In this document: in pieces, positions 1-8,750 of the stretch | Layout of the letters: each line of letters opens with the position of its first letter | How positions within the stretch are numbered: the first letter of the stretch is position 1 | Source of the DNA: Tolumonas osonensis | Lineage (GTDB): Bacteria > Pseudomonadota > Gammaproteobacteria > Enterobacterales > Aeromonadaceae | Assembly: GCF_014202415.1 (NCBI RefSeq) | Contig: NZ_JACHGR010000004.1 | Coordinates: forward strand, 1-64,000 | Reading direction: 5' to 3' | DNA: 64,000 nt | The notes under the pieces: model-generated | Told to the model about the DNA's origin: nothing | Database searches by the model: none | Seen by the model: only the letters and a program-made list of their open reading frames with translations | Made by a program: the position numbers and the translations under genes

Positions 1-32
1 TTGAATTGTTCGGGGTAACGTTTATGGCTCAT
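1..32 (-). CDS. IS3-family transposase OrfA, N-terminal fragment at the window edge
   Basis: Only the first ten codons are in the window. They read MSHKRYPEQF, the usual start of IS3-family OrfA proteins, which carry a helix-turn-helix that binds the element ends. A good ribosome binding site (GAGGTG) lies just upstream of the ATG at 32. It is transcribed in the same direction as the interrupted zorD. The rest of the element, including OrfB with its DDE domain, lies to the left. Confidence 0.75.
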   Translation of the reverse strand, partial: MSHKRYPEQF

Positions 33-95
33 GAACACCTCTTTTTTAGCTAGTTTATCTAACTAAAAGGTGTCTAGGAAATCAGTGGCGATTCA
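1..95 (-). mobile_element. IS3-family insertion sequence, one end only
   Basis: Read on the minus strand, the zorD frame runs into TGAATCGCC at position 95, followed by TTTCCTAGACACC. This resembles the terminal repeat of several IS3-family elements, which begin with TG. A typical transposase OrfA start follows at 32. The element extends left beyond the window. The exact boundary (95/96) rests on the TG end rule and on where the ZorD similarity stops; no target duplication can be checked from one end. Confidence 0.8.
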
Positions 96-3000
96 CATAG
101 ACATCTTTTTTCTGACCAATTCGATAAGCTCTATCCGTTGCTTGGTCTTCTTTCGCAGGATTCCAACAGCGAGTAAAATGAATCACATGGTTTGCAGCTT
201 GAACATTAACACCGAATCCGACAGCTACCGTTGATAAAATTATAACTCCAAAACCATTCTGTTCTTGAAACCTATCAATCAATTTTTGTCTGCTTTCACT
301 GCTTTCAGAATTTGTGGATGTATCACCATTTATGATGATTGGTTTAAAACCGAACTGTTTATAAACGGTATGCTGAAGTTCTCTTTGAATATCTCTCAAC
401 TCAGTAAAAATTATCACTTTATCATTGGGGTTATTTTCTTTAATCTCGTGCAATTTATGTATCAACCAATTCATCTTAGGAGAGTTATCTCTTAGTTTTG
501 GATCAGGCTCAACACAAAAAGGATGAGCACAAATCAATTTTAATCTATGTAGTAATCCCAATATTCCTGCAGATGATTGAGACTGTTCTGTTTCACTTTC
601 ATTTTTAATATATGCAGATACAGATGATAAATAGATCTTCTTTTGATGTGTACTCATCGGAATTGAACGACACTGAACGTCTTCAATTTTCAACGGTAAA
701 TCTTTAGCTACATCTGATTTTGTCCGTCTCAAAATTTGAGGCTCAACTAAGCGTCTCAATCGTTCTAAAGCCTGACTGTCCCCAACATTACTCTCAATAG
801 GCCGTTGATATTCTTTTCCAAATTGATTCAATGGAACCAAATAGCCAGGTTGAATAAAATCAAAAAGTGCCCAAAGGTCTGTAAGTGTATTTTCTACCGG
901 AGTTCCTGTACATGCGATTTTAAATCTTGATGGTATTGCATTAGCAGCTTGTGTAACTAAAGCTGCTGGATTCTTAATTTTTTGTGCTTCATCACAGATA
1001 ACTACAGACCATTCTTGCCTTGCTAGAGAGAACTCCTGATCACGCATGGTTTCATATGTTGTCAATACGATTTTTGAATCATTAACCCATCCTGGACGCA
1101 ACAAATTTTTAATACCCTTCTGTTGAAGACCGAAAGGTATTTCTTTTTTAGTAAATTTTAATTCCTTCAGTCGATCACCATAAAGCTTCAAAACAGGAAT
1201 TGTATCGGCATAAAAAAACTTATGTAACTCTCTTTCCCAGTTATCAAGTAATGACACTGGGGCAATTATCAATGATGGATTTTTTGACTTATTTCTTTCT
1301 ATTATCCAGACAATGAAACTAAGTATTTGTATTGTTTTACCAAGTCCCATATCGTCAGCAAGAAGACAGCCAGATATATGCTTGGGCGATAAATTAAACA
1401 AGCTTTGCAGCCATGATACTCCCGCCACTTGATGTTCTAAGAGCTCCCATTCCGGTCTTAATAATTCTGGAATCTCTGCAGTATACAATGATGTATCAAC
1501 GATAGCATTCAATCTATTTTTTGAATATTTTTCATCCTCAATATTATGCGCAATTTGAAGAATTGCTCGTTCTGAACGTTCTGATGGCTTATTATTATTT
1601 CCCCATGAATTAATCTTTTTGGTCCAAGATTGATAAAGTTGTTCAGCTAATTCGAATGGCAAAATATAATTGGTATTTGGGATAGTGACAGGTTCTTTTT
1701 TATCTCTGGCTTCATCTAAAGCATCAGAAAAACTCGAATACAGAACTTCATCCCTAAAGTCAAAGTTGGACGAAAAATCAATATCTTTAATTTGGTTAAT
1801 AACATCATCAGGAAGCCAGTTTTCTGACTCTTCTTTTACTAAATATGGTGATGATATTTGTTCTGCTTCACCTATACCAGTAACACGATCACCATATTTA
1901 TCTAAATCTAAAACGGCTTTAAATTCAGCACCTATCGATTCAGCATCCCATTGAGTCCATAATTTTTTTATCTCGGAAAATTGGTTTTCCGTGAAATTAC
2001 TTAACTCTAATTCATACCCTTGCCAAAAGCCAGCAGGCATTCCTGCTGCTAATTTTATCTCTAATTCATTAACGAATAGTTTTAGAACATTAGAAGTTGT
2101 AAGCTGAATAACAGTCTCATCAGTTTCACCTTTTCCAATTGGCTGTAAAATTAAATCAACCGATTCAATTTTATTATCAGCATCTTGGTGAATATTTAGA
2201 TAAAAGCGATGAAAGAAAATTCCTGCTTCTGAAAGATCATTTTCATAAATTTCAGGATTAAGTACCGTTGAAGCATTTTCACCAATAAATGCGTATGGAT
2301 TACGAATAAATGATAATGCATCATCACCACCAACTCTTCGTCCAGGAAAAGATTTTATTGATTCAAGAACATCTTTAACTTCTGGTTCAATTAAGACATG
2401 AGCCACTGAACCATCATTATTTAAAACATGATATTTTTCTTGTACTTCTTTTTGGCTATCAAATGATTTAATCCAAGTCTCAGGTTGTCCTTCAAAGGAT
2501 GGTTCAACTTCTAATACTGGCATAGAATTGATGTTTGCTTTTCGTATTTTCATTCGCAAACTGTCAGGTTTTACTACTACCGTTTTTTCGAGAAATTGGT
2601 CTAGTTTTACTTGAGCATGTTTAGCTCTTTTTCTAACTAATGCCCATCCAATTTGATTATTTATTTCACTTGGTTTTTCTTTTTGAGACTGATGAAAGTG
2701 CTTGATACTTTTAATTAACTGCCAAACATCATTACTTAGTAAATATTGATCATCTAATGTTTTAATTACTGCGCCAGTTCTAGATATACTTAAAATCTTT
2801 CCTGTTTTCTGATCTCTCCATTGATTAATAATAACCTGAAAATCATTAGATGATAAGCCACCCTCACTAACCAGTTCAGGTTTTACATCTGAATATTCAG
2901 GCAAGCTTAATAACTTTATACTTGATGCATGCTCTTCGTTTTCTAAAAGGTGGTATAGTTGGTCCCACTCCAAAAACCAGGAGTTTGTTAATGCGGTAAC

Positions 3001-3186
3001 AAGTTCTTCTTCTTCTAATTGTTCAATATACGCACCCAACAACCAATTTTTTTCATTTTCAAATTCAGAAAATGGAAACATTAATCCATTTTCATCAATG
3101 GTATATAGTGCCTTTACTTGTTCTTTTGAAACAAAGGAACTAATCTTATCTTTCAACCATTGTGTAATCATTTTTAACTTTTCCAA
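82..3186 (-). CDS. zorD: ZorD, SNF2-type helicase/nuclease subunit of type I Zorya, C-terminus cut off by an IS
   Basis: Large SNF2-superfamily ATPase, the effector of type I Zorya anti-phage defence. Walker A (DDMGLGKT) is near residue 612, the DEAQ box near 732 and motif VI (ATDRAYRIGQ) near 1010. The N-terminal 550 or so residues match no motif I can name. About 1030 residues are native; the last three codons and the stop come from the inserted IS3-family element at 95/96. SNF2 proteins normally continue some 40 residues after motif VI, and that tail is missing. The start overlaps the zorC end by 13 bp, so it is translationally coupled. Helicase motifs are intact, so partial activity cannot be excluded. 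Confidence 0.9.
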   Translation of the reverse strand: MEKLKMITQWLKDKISSFVSKEQVKALYTIDENGLMFPFSEFENEKNWLLGAYIEQLEEEELVTALTNSWFLEWDQLYHLLENEEHASSIKLLSLPEYSDVKPELVSEGGLSSNDFQVIINQWRDQKTGKILSISRTGAVIKTLDDQYLLSNDVWQLIKSIKHFHQSQKEKPSEINNQIGWALVRKRAKHAQVKLDQFLEKTVVVKPDSLRMKIRKANINSMPVLEVEPSFEGQPETWIKSFDSQKEVQEKYHVLNNDGSVAHVLIEPEVKDVLESIKSFPGRRVGGDDALSFIRNPYAFIGENASTVLNPEIYENDLSEAGIFFHRFYLNIHQDADNKIESVDLILQPIGKGETDETVIQLTTSNVLKLFVNELEIKLAAGMPAGFWQGYELELSNFTENQFSEIKKLWTQWDAESIGAEFKAVLDLDKYGDRVTGIGEAEQISSPYLVKEESENWLPDDVINQIKDIDFSSNFDFRDEVLYSSFSDALDEARDKKEPVTIPNTNYILPFELAEQLYQSWTKKINSWGNNNKPSERSERAILQIAHNIEDEKYSKNRLNAIVDTSLYTAEIPELLRPEWELLEHQVAGVSWLQSLFNLSPKHISGCLLADDMGLGKTIQILSFIVWIIERNKSKNPSLIIAPVSLLDNWERELHKFFYADTIPVLKLYGDRLKELKFTKKEIPFGLQQKGIKNLLRPGWVNDSKIVLTTYETMRDQEFSLARQEWSVVICDEAQKIKNPAALVTQAANAIPSRFKIACTGTPVENTLTDLWALFDFIQPGYLVPLNQFGKEYQRPIESNVGDSQALERLRRLVEPQILRRTKSDVAKDLPLKIEDVQCRSIPMSTHQKKIYLSSVSAYIKNESETEQSQSSAGILGLLHRLKLICAHPFCVEPDPKLRDNSPKMNWLIHKLHEIKENNPNDKVIIFTELRDIQRELQHTVYKQFGFKPIIINGDTSTNSESSESRQKLIDRFQEQNGFGVIILSTVAVGFGVNVQAANHVIHFTRCWNPAKEDQATDRAYRIGQKKDVYVNRH

Positions 3187-4883
3187 TATAACAGTGGATT
3201 ACTATTTGTTGACTTAAATCCAAGTCGCTTTAATTCTAGATCAGCTTGAGCATTCTTGATTTCCAACTCAACCTTTAACGCACCGCCAACTTTTCTAAAA
3301 TCTGATATCCTATATTTATTAAACCCTATTTTTTGTAAAGAAATAGAAACTTTTTCTTTTATAGAGATCGTTACATTTTCAATCTTTGATTTTTCTTGGT
3401 CTTTTTTGTCAGATATTTTTATTTCATGATTCGCTTTTGTTTTTAAACCAATCCATTCAGGTTTTGTCTCATTCTGACTTGCAGTTATTGAATGTTTAAC
3501 AGCTCTAATACCAAACTTAGCCAATTCATCATCAAACTTACTTTGCCACCCAGCATTATGAAGTAACCATGTTATGGTTTTAGGGGAGCCTCTTAATTTC
3601 AACGCAGTATTCATTCCAAGCCATTTAGCTTCTGCATTAAATGGCGCATCATCTGCTTTGTAGACATAACAAGCATTGCCAGTACCGGAAAATTCTACAA
3701 AAAAGTAATTGCCGATCTGCATTATTACCGCATTTATATGACTCGCGGCTTCGGTAAGTTTACTTAATCGACCTTTATTTCTATTTCTGAATTCTTCAAA
3801 ATCAGTATTTAGATCATTCCAAGCATCAGAGCCCATTACAATTCGAGTGAAGCTCATTTGGTTCGCATATTTTAGCCAATAAGATAATCTTGCCTGATCT
3901 ACACCTCTATCCCCTTTTAAAAGTTGGAAGAAATGTTGTAAATCCTCTTTTGCAAACCAAGCGCGCACCATGAGACATACTTGTTCATCAACATGTTGCA
4001 ACCAGCCATTTTGACTGGAACGTAATTGAGGACTTCCCCATCGTTCTAGTGCGCTCTGTTTCAATAATGTTGACGGATTTTGCCTGAATGATGCGTGATA
4101 GTATCTGGTTAAGCACGCACTTAATACATCATCCATAAAACGAACATAGGTGCATCCTAGCGTCACCAAACGTTCAATTTTCATTTTGAATTCATCATCT
4201 GAAATAATGAATATTCTTGAAAGAATGACGTTAAATATTCTACGCCACAACCAACTCGCTTCTGGTACTTGTGCTATTTTTTTCAAACCTGATAAATCAT
4301 CTATTTGACCATTTATCATCTCTTCAGCAATCAACTCACCTGCAGAGTTTGTGAAGATTTGATTATACTTTTCAATAATCCGCATCCATTCCTTTTCACG
4401 TTTTTGTTGTTTTTTTATTGAAAAATAACCTTTATCTAAGTATTGCTGTAATGCACACCAGTTTTTATTTTTTTCTGGAGTATCTGATTCGTATCCAAAA
4501 TAACTGAAACAAAGTGATAGCCAATCTCTTCGATTTAGCTCATCGTGACAAATTCGAGACTCAACCTCGTACTGCACCTTATGAAAATACTCATCCTGAT
4601 CTAGTAAAGATGGATTATCATCATATCTATCTGATAAACCGGCAAAAACAAGACGCCAGTCCGTGTTTGATAGCTCCTCTTTCAGCTTGAAACTCTCAAT
4701 TGCCTTACGCCTTTTTTTTAAGGGAGGTGGTGGCTTAATTTCAGCCTTATCGAATATATCAATCAGTCTATTATTTGTTTTAGTCAAAGAAGGGAAAATC
4801 AGATCCGATATTGAAAAACGACTCTCATAGTCATTTTTTCTCTCGAAATAACGCTGTAAGTTTGTTAATGCGGTATCACTCAT
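3174..4883 (-). CDS. zorC: ZorC, EH-signature protein of type I Zorya
   Basis: A 569-residue protein in the third position of the zorABCD operon, with the length expected for ZorC (about 560). Its C-terminal part is rich in charged and coiled segments. Tryptophan-rich stretches in the middle (positions around 4300-3800) fit the EH-signature domain named for this family. ZorC is thought to act with ZorD on phage DNA after the ZorAB membrane motor senses infection. The ATG at 4883 lies one base after the zorB stop, and the end overlaps zorD. The gene is clearly more AT-rich than zorA and zorB. The assignment rests mainly on gene order and length. Confidence 0.85.
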   Translation of the reverse strand: MSDTALTNLQRYFERKNDYESRFSISDLIFPSLTKTNNRLIDIFDKAEIKPPPPLKKRRKAIESFKLKEELSNTDWRLVFAGLSDRYDDNPSLLDQDEYFHKVQYEVESRICHDELNRRDWLSLCFSYFGYESDTPEKNKNWCALQQYLDKGYFSIKKQQKREKEWMRIIEKYNQIFTNSAGELIAEEMINGQIDDLSGLKKIAQVPEASWLWRRIFNVILSRIFIISDDEFKMKIERLVTLGCTYVRFMDDVLSACLTRYYHASFRQNPSTLLKQSALERWGSPQLRSSQNGWLQHVDEQVCLMVRAWFAKEDLQHFFQLLKGDRGVDQARLSYWLKYANQMSFTRIVMGSDAWNDLNTDFEEFRNRNKGRLSKLTEAASHINAVIMQIGNYFFVEFSGTGNACYVYKADDAPFNAEAKWLGMNTALKLRGSPKTITWLLHNAGWQSKFDDELAKFGIRAVKHSITASQNETKPEWIGLKTKANHEIKISDKKDQEKSKIENVTISIKEKVSISLQKIGFNKYRISDFRKVGGALKVELEIKNAQADLELKRLGFKSTNSNPLLYWKS

Positions 4884-4884
4884 A

Positions 4885-5625
4885 TCACATCACCAATTGG
4901 CATTTTTCGGGTAATGTTGGCATTACAACTGAATCTTCAGGAGTAGGTTTATCCGCCTTATCTTTCAATCCGTAAAACTGTAACCGTAGTTCTACCCGCC
5001 GACTTGCCTCTTTACTTTCTTTGGCATTGTTAAATGAAACGCCACCGGCCAGAAATAATGTTTTAATTTGCTGTTGCTTCTGCGGAGAAATACCTGCCTG
5101 CACTGGACTTCGGCTATCCAGCAGACTACACATAACCCATTCAGAGCGTAAAAGTGACAAGTGCAAGTTGTAGAGATATGAACCATCAGTATCAGTGAAA
5201 CCCTCAATTACAACTTGTTTGAACCATTTGCGTCCCTCATCGCTATCTGCAGCTTCAAGTATTAGAGGAACCACATCTTGTAAAGCTTTTTGTCCAGCGG
5301 GTTCTAAACCAAATTGATTGTGGCCAAAACGACCCGCCTCACCAAAACTTATTCTATTGTCGTGACAATCAACCACAATAGTTTTATTCAGATGGCTGGC
5401 ATGTAACTGGAGCTTGCTACAAAGTTGCGCAATTTCATGACCTCGTAATTTTTCACCTTGTTCAGCGGCTTGGATCCGTTGTGTAACTGAGCTAAGTGAT
5501 GCAACCATCACAACCAGAAATAACACCATCATCGCGGTCATTAAATCGGCATAAGAGATCCAGAAAGGCTTTTCAGCTTCATCTTTGTGCTGCTTACCCG
5601 CACCAACAATTTGTTTTCCAAACAT
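4885..5625 (-). CDS. zorB: ZorB, MotB/OmpA-like stator subunit of Zorya
   Basis: Membrane-anchored peptidoglycan-binding half of the Zorya proton-driven motor. A short cytoplasmic start is followed by one membrane helix (residues about 21-46). It carries the conserved YAD motif with Asp27, equivalent to the proton-carrying Asp of MotB. The periplasmic part is an OmpA-like domain, with GFTDTDGS near residue 140 and SRRVELRLQ near 208. Length (246) matches known ZorB. The ATG at 5625 lies 13 bases after the zorA stop, and the zorC start follows after one base, so the genes form one operon. Confidence 0.92.
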   Translation of the reverse strand: MFGKQIVGAGKQHKDEAEKPFWISYADLMTAMMVLFLVVMVASLSSVTQRIQAAEQGEKLRGHEIAQLCSKLQLHASHLNKTIVVDCHDNRISFGEAGRFGHNQFGLEPAGQKALQDVVPLILEAADSDEGRKWFKQVVIEGFTDTDGSYLYNLHLSLLRSEWVMCSLLDSRSPVQAGISPQKQQQIKTLFLAGGVSFNNAKESKEASRRVELRLQFYGLKDKADKPTPEDSVVMPTLPEKCQLVM

Positions 5626-5638
5626 TGGTTAAATCCTT

Positions 5639-7846
5639 TTATTTACGGGCAGCTGAAAGAACATCGCTCAGGTCTTCAATACTTTCACGGACATTCTCAA
5701 CACCACCCGCTAAGCTTGTAACAGCTTTATCTAGTTCAACATCCAAACTACCCAACGTCTTCCTGAGACTCTTATCAACACTTTCTGTGAATTCATTGAA
5801 TCCTTTGCCTAGAACACTGCTAATATGTTCCAGATACTCCCGAACTTCGCGATTGTAAGTTTGCAAACGTTCACTATGTTGTTTTATATCATTCAAGAAT
5901 TGAGTTCGGTGAGCCATTTCAGTCTGAGTATTAGCAATTAATCCTTCTAGTAAGCTGACAGTTTTTCCTATTGTTTCCCGGTTATTTCTATAATCAGACA
6001 CTATGCTAGACAATTCATTCGCAGCAACAACGATCTCTCGATTTAATCCCTGCATTTCACCAAACATTTTTGCAGCTGACTCCGTAGCACCTGTTACGGA
6101 ACTTCCAGCAACTACAAACCGATCAGCTGCATCTTTCATCTTCTCAGCACCAGATTGCATTTCTCTCAAGTTAATAGCGGTTTGTTTACCCAGTGCCTCA
6201 ATCGTGCTTTGAGTTGATGCTTGTTGTGAACTGACCGCATCCAACAGTACTTTGACTTGTTCATCCAGGCCTTTCACCAACTCACGAGTACCCTGATGTA
6301 GCTCAGCTTGTGAAGTTCTGGAGGCCTGGTCCAGTTGTTGCTGACCATTTTCAAGCTGTTGGAAAACGGAATCTAATCGCTGCCCTAATATGTCTACTGT
6401 TGATGCAACTTTTTCCATCATTTCTTGCTGACCAGAACCCACACTGGCTTTAATCGATTCAACAAATGCATCAAGACTAACTGCCATTGCCTGCTGTTTA
6501 GCCTCATTTTCAGCAAACATTTTCTCTAATTGATTGGCCATTCGCAGACCTGCGTCTTCACCTTGTTCACCAATTTTGGAAATTGAATCATGTAGTTTAG
6601 AAAGTAAATCATTCATCCCTGCTTGCATGGCATTCTGTCCAGCCTGCATATCTGCGAGTAATTTTGAAACCATGTCATTACTGCTCTGTGTAGAATGATC
6701 ACTTGCAGCTCGAATATCTTGAAGCAACGTAGCAAAACCCGACTGCATCGACTCCATAGCCATGACTGATTTACCCATCATTTCGTGAAGACCGCTGAAC
6801 TGTTGCCCGAAAGTTGTATCTAGCTTGCTCATAAACGCAGTCAGAACATCTTGCAAAAGAGTCTGCACCTGGCCTGATTGATCACCACTAGCAGTTTGTA
6901 CTGCCCCAGCAATTGCCTCTAAAGGAGACTTAAGGCTGTTCTGAATTGCACCGCTTACTTGATCAGCCATCATTTGTCCGGATTGCTGATAAGTTGATGA
7001 TAAGGTCTCAGCCAACTTGAGATTCTCTCGAACCTGACTATCCACCAGATTTTGTAACATTTCCCGTAAATCAGAAACCAAACCATCTTTCAGCTGACGA
7101 GCTTGAGTTGCACTTTCATTACTGGCTTTAACTAACTCTGCCAGGTATTCCTCTCCTACCCCGCTATCAAAGAAACTGTCCAAGGCCTCCGTTAGTTTTT
7201 CTAATTGTTTATAACTGACAGCTAATCGGTATTTTTCTAAAAATGTGACCAATATTGAGACAAAAATTGCAGCAAATGATCCGAGGAATGCATATAACAC
7301 ATCCTTTAAAAGCGCATCTACACTGCTTGCCACCTGCTCAGGAGAACTTGGGTCAAAATGATGTAAACCGATCATCAACCCGAAAAACGTTCCAATGATG
7401 CCGACACCAGTCAGTATTCCCGGTAAGTGCTTATAAAACTCAGTACCTAAAGGAGTATCTACAACATATTGTTGAGTAAAAAATGCCGCTGATGTTGCGG
7501 TAGATCTGACTTGCTGTAATTCTCTTTCACCTTCGACTGTCTGGTATTGCTTATGCAGAGTTTCACTGTACTCACTCCAGGCGTGTTCTAAAGCATGAGC
7601 ATTGAATACAGTTTCAAGCTGCTGTATTTGCTCTGAGACCTGTAATTTTTTTATTTCTTTCAGACGATCAGTTAATCTTTTTAACCTATGGACAATCACG
7701 AATGATTTAGAAAAATATCTAAACAAAAAAAGTAGTAATAACAGAGTGACGATACTAATAACGCTCACCGGTACAATGAACGGTTTTACAGCGACTAATG
7801 TATTGATAAAAAGATTTAAAGGTTCGGAAATTAAGGTGATATCCAT
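5639..7846 (-). CDS. zorA: ZorA, MotA/ExbB-like motor subunit with a long coiled-coil tail
   Basis: Inner-membrane partner of ZorB. Hydrophobic helices lie at about residues 22-46, 140-164 and 182-206; the second holds the glycine-rich GIIGTFFGLMIG typical of MotA/TolQ/ExbB proteins. Residues from about 215 to 735 are a long alpha-helical, coiled-coil tail rich in Gln, Ala, Ser and Met. In Zorya I this tail reaches into the cytoplasm and is thought to pass the infection signal to ZorC and ZorD. It is the first gene of the operon. The 187-bp gap behind the convergent-side hsd operon (7847-8033) must hold the promoter. Ribosome binding site is weak (AAAGAA). Confidence 0.93.
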   Translation of the reverse strand: MDITLISEPLNLFINTLVAVKPFIVPVSVISIVTLLLLLFLFRYFSKSFVIVHRLKRLTDRLKEIKKLQVSEQIQQLETVFNAHALEHAWSEYSETLHKQYQTVEGERELQQVRSTATSAAFFTQQYVVDTPLGTEFYKHLPGILTGVGIIGTFFGLMIGLHHFDPSSPEQVASSVDALLKDVLYAFLGSFAAIFVSILVTFLEKYRLAVSYKQLEKLTEALDSFFDSGVGEEYLAELVKASNESATQARQLKDGLVSDLREMLQNLVDSQVRENLKLAETLSSTYQQSGQMMADQVSGAIQNSLKSPLEAIAGAVQTASGDQSGQVQTLLQDVLTAFMSKLDTTFGQQFSGLHEMMGKSVMAMESMQSGFATLLQDIRAASDHSTQSSNDMVSKLLADMQAGQNAMQAGMNDLLSKLHDSISKIGEQGEDAGLRMANQLEKMFAENEAKQQAMAVSLDAFVESIKASVGSGQQEMMEKVASTVDILGQRLDSVFQQLENGQQQLDQASRTSQAELHQGTRELVKGLDEQVKVLLDAVSSQQASTQSTIEALGKQTAINLREMQSGAEKMKDAADRFVVAGSSVTGATESAAKMFGEMQGLNREIVVAANELSSIVSDYRNNRETIGKTVSLLEGLIANTQTEMAHRTQFLNDIKQHSERLQTYNREVREYLEHISSVLGKGFNEFTESVDKSLRKTLGSLDVELDKAVTSLAGGVENVRESIEDLSDVLSAARK

Positions 7847-8033
7847 TTCTTTATACTGCCCACATCCATTATCAGAGCCAAACCAACCGACAAACAGGTT
7901 AACTCAGCACAGAAGAAACCAACTGTGACTAATGCCAGTTGCCATTCAAATAATCATATCTGTAACAGTATCAGAAAAAGAAAGAAATAAAGCATCAAAT
8001 GGATATTTTGATACCTTTTTTGACTGTTTTCTA

Positions 8034-8750
8034 TCAATACCCCCACCGATCATAAGCAAGCGGCAGACTGTTGAGTAAATTGCGGCGTTCGCGCCAATCG
8101 GGGAGATACTGTTCCATCAGGGCTTTGAAACGTTCGTTGTGGTGGCGTTCCAGCAAATGAATAAGCTCATGAACCAGTATATATTCGAGGCATTCTGGCG
8201 GTTTCTTGGCCAGTTCCAGATTCAGGCAGATGCGATGTGATGAAGTGTTGCAACTACCCCATTTTGTTTTCATCTTTCTGATATGCCAGCTGTTTGGTTC
8301 CGTACCAATAATCGACGTCCACTTCCGGAATAATTTGTCGGCATTCAATTGCAGTTCTGCACGATAAAAGCGGCTCAAAAGCTCAGCTTTCTTTTCAACT
8401 GGCGAATCAGGTTTAATGGTCAGAACCAGTTTATGACTACCCTGCTTTTTAACGGTTTGTTTACCCTGATAATCACTGAAAACCAGTCGGCATCGTCTGC
8501 CCCAGAGGTAGTGACATTCACCCGTCACCATCTCCCGGTCTGACTGGCGAGGCTGATTGAGGAATGCTTCCTGCTGTTTTTTTATCCATGGAATGCGGGA
8601 AATAACCGCCATGCGAATGGCGGTTTCAGTCATTTTCTCTGGTGCGGAAATACGAACCATCCCATCAGGTGGTAGCACACTGATGTGAAGGTTCTTTATC
8701 GCTTTCCGGTTGAGCTGAAAAGTCAGATGCCCAATCTGCATCTCTGACAT
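8034..8750 (-). CDS. YgjP-like zinc metallopeptidase (DUF45/M48-type) of the hsd operon
   Basis: A 238-residue protein of the YgjP/SprT-like group. The C-terminal half has the zinc site HELIHLLERHH (HExxH plus a further His) near residue 190 and the family motif KWGSCN near 163. Genes of this family often sit at the end of type I restriction operons; their role there is unknown, perhaps protein processing or control of HsdR. The ATG at 8750 shares a base with the hsdR stop (TAATG), so it is translationally coupled to hsdR. It is the last gene of the operon and is followed by the zorA promoter region. Confidence 0.88.
   Translation of the reverse strand: MSEMQIGHLTFQLNRKAIKNLHISVLPPDGMVRISAPEKMTETAIRMAVISRIPWIKKQQEAFLNQPRQSDREMVTGECHYLWGRRCRLVFSDYQGKQTVKKQGSHKLVLTIKPDSPVEKKAELLSRFYRAELQLNADKLFRKWTSIIGTEPNSWHIRKMKTKWGSCNTSSHRICLNLELAKKPPECLEYILVHELIHLLERHHNERFKALMEQYLPDWRERRNLLNSLPLAYDRWGY

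Noticed and set aside
1670-1954. Plus-strand open frame inside zorD
   Set aside because: It is antisense to a well-supported gene, has biased composition and no ribosome binding site.
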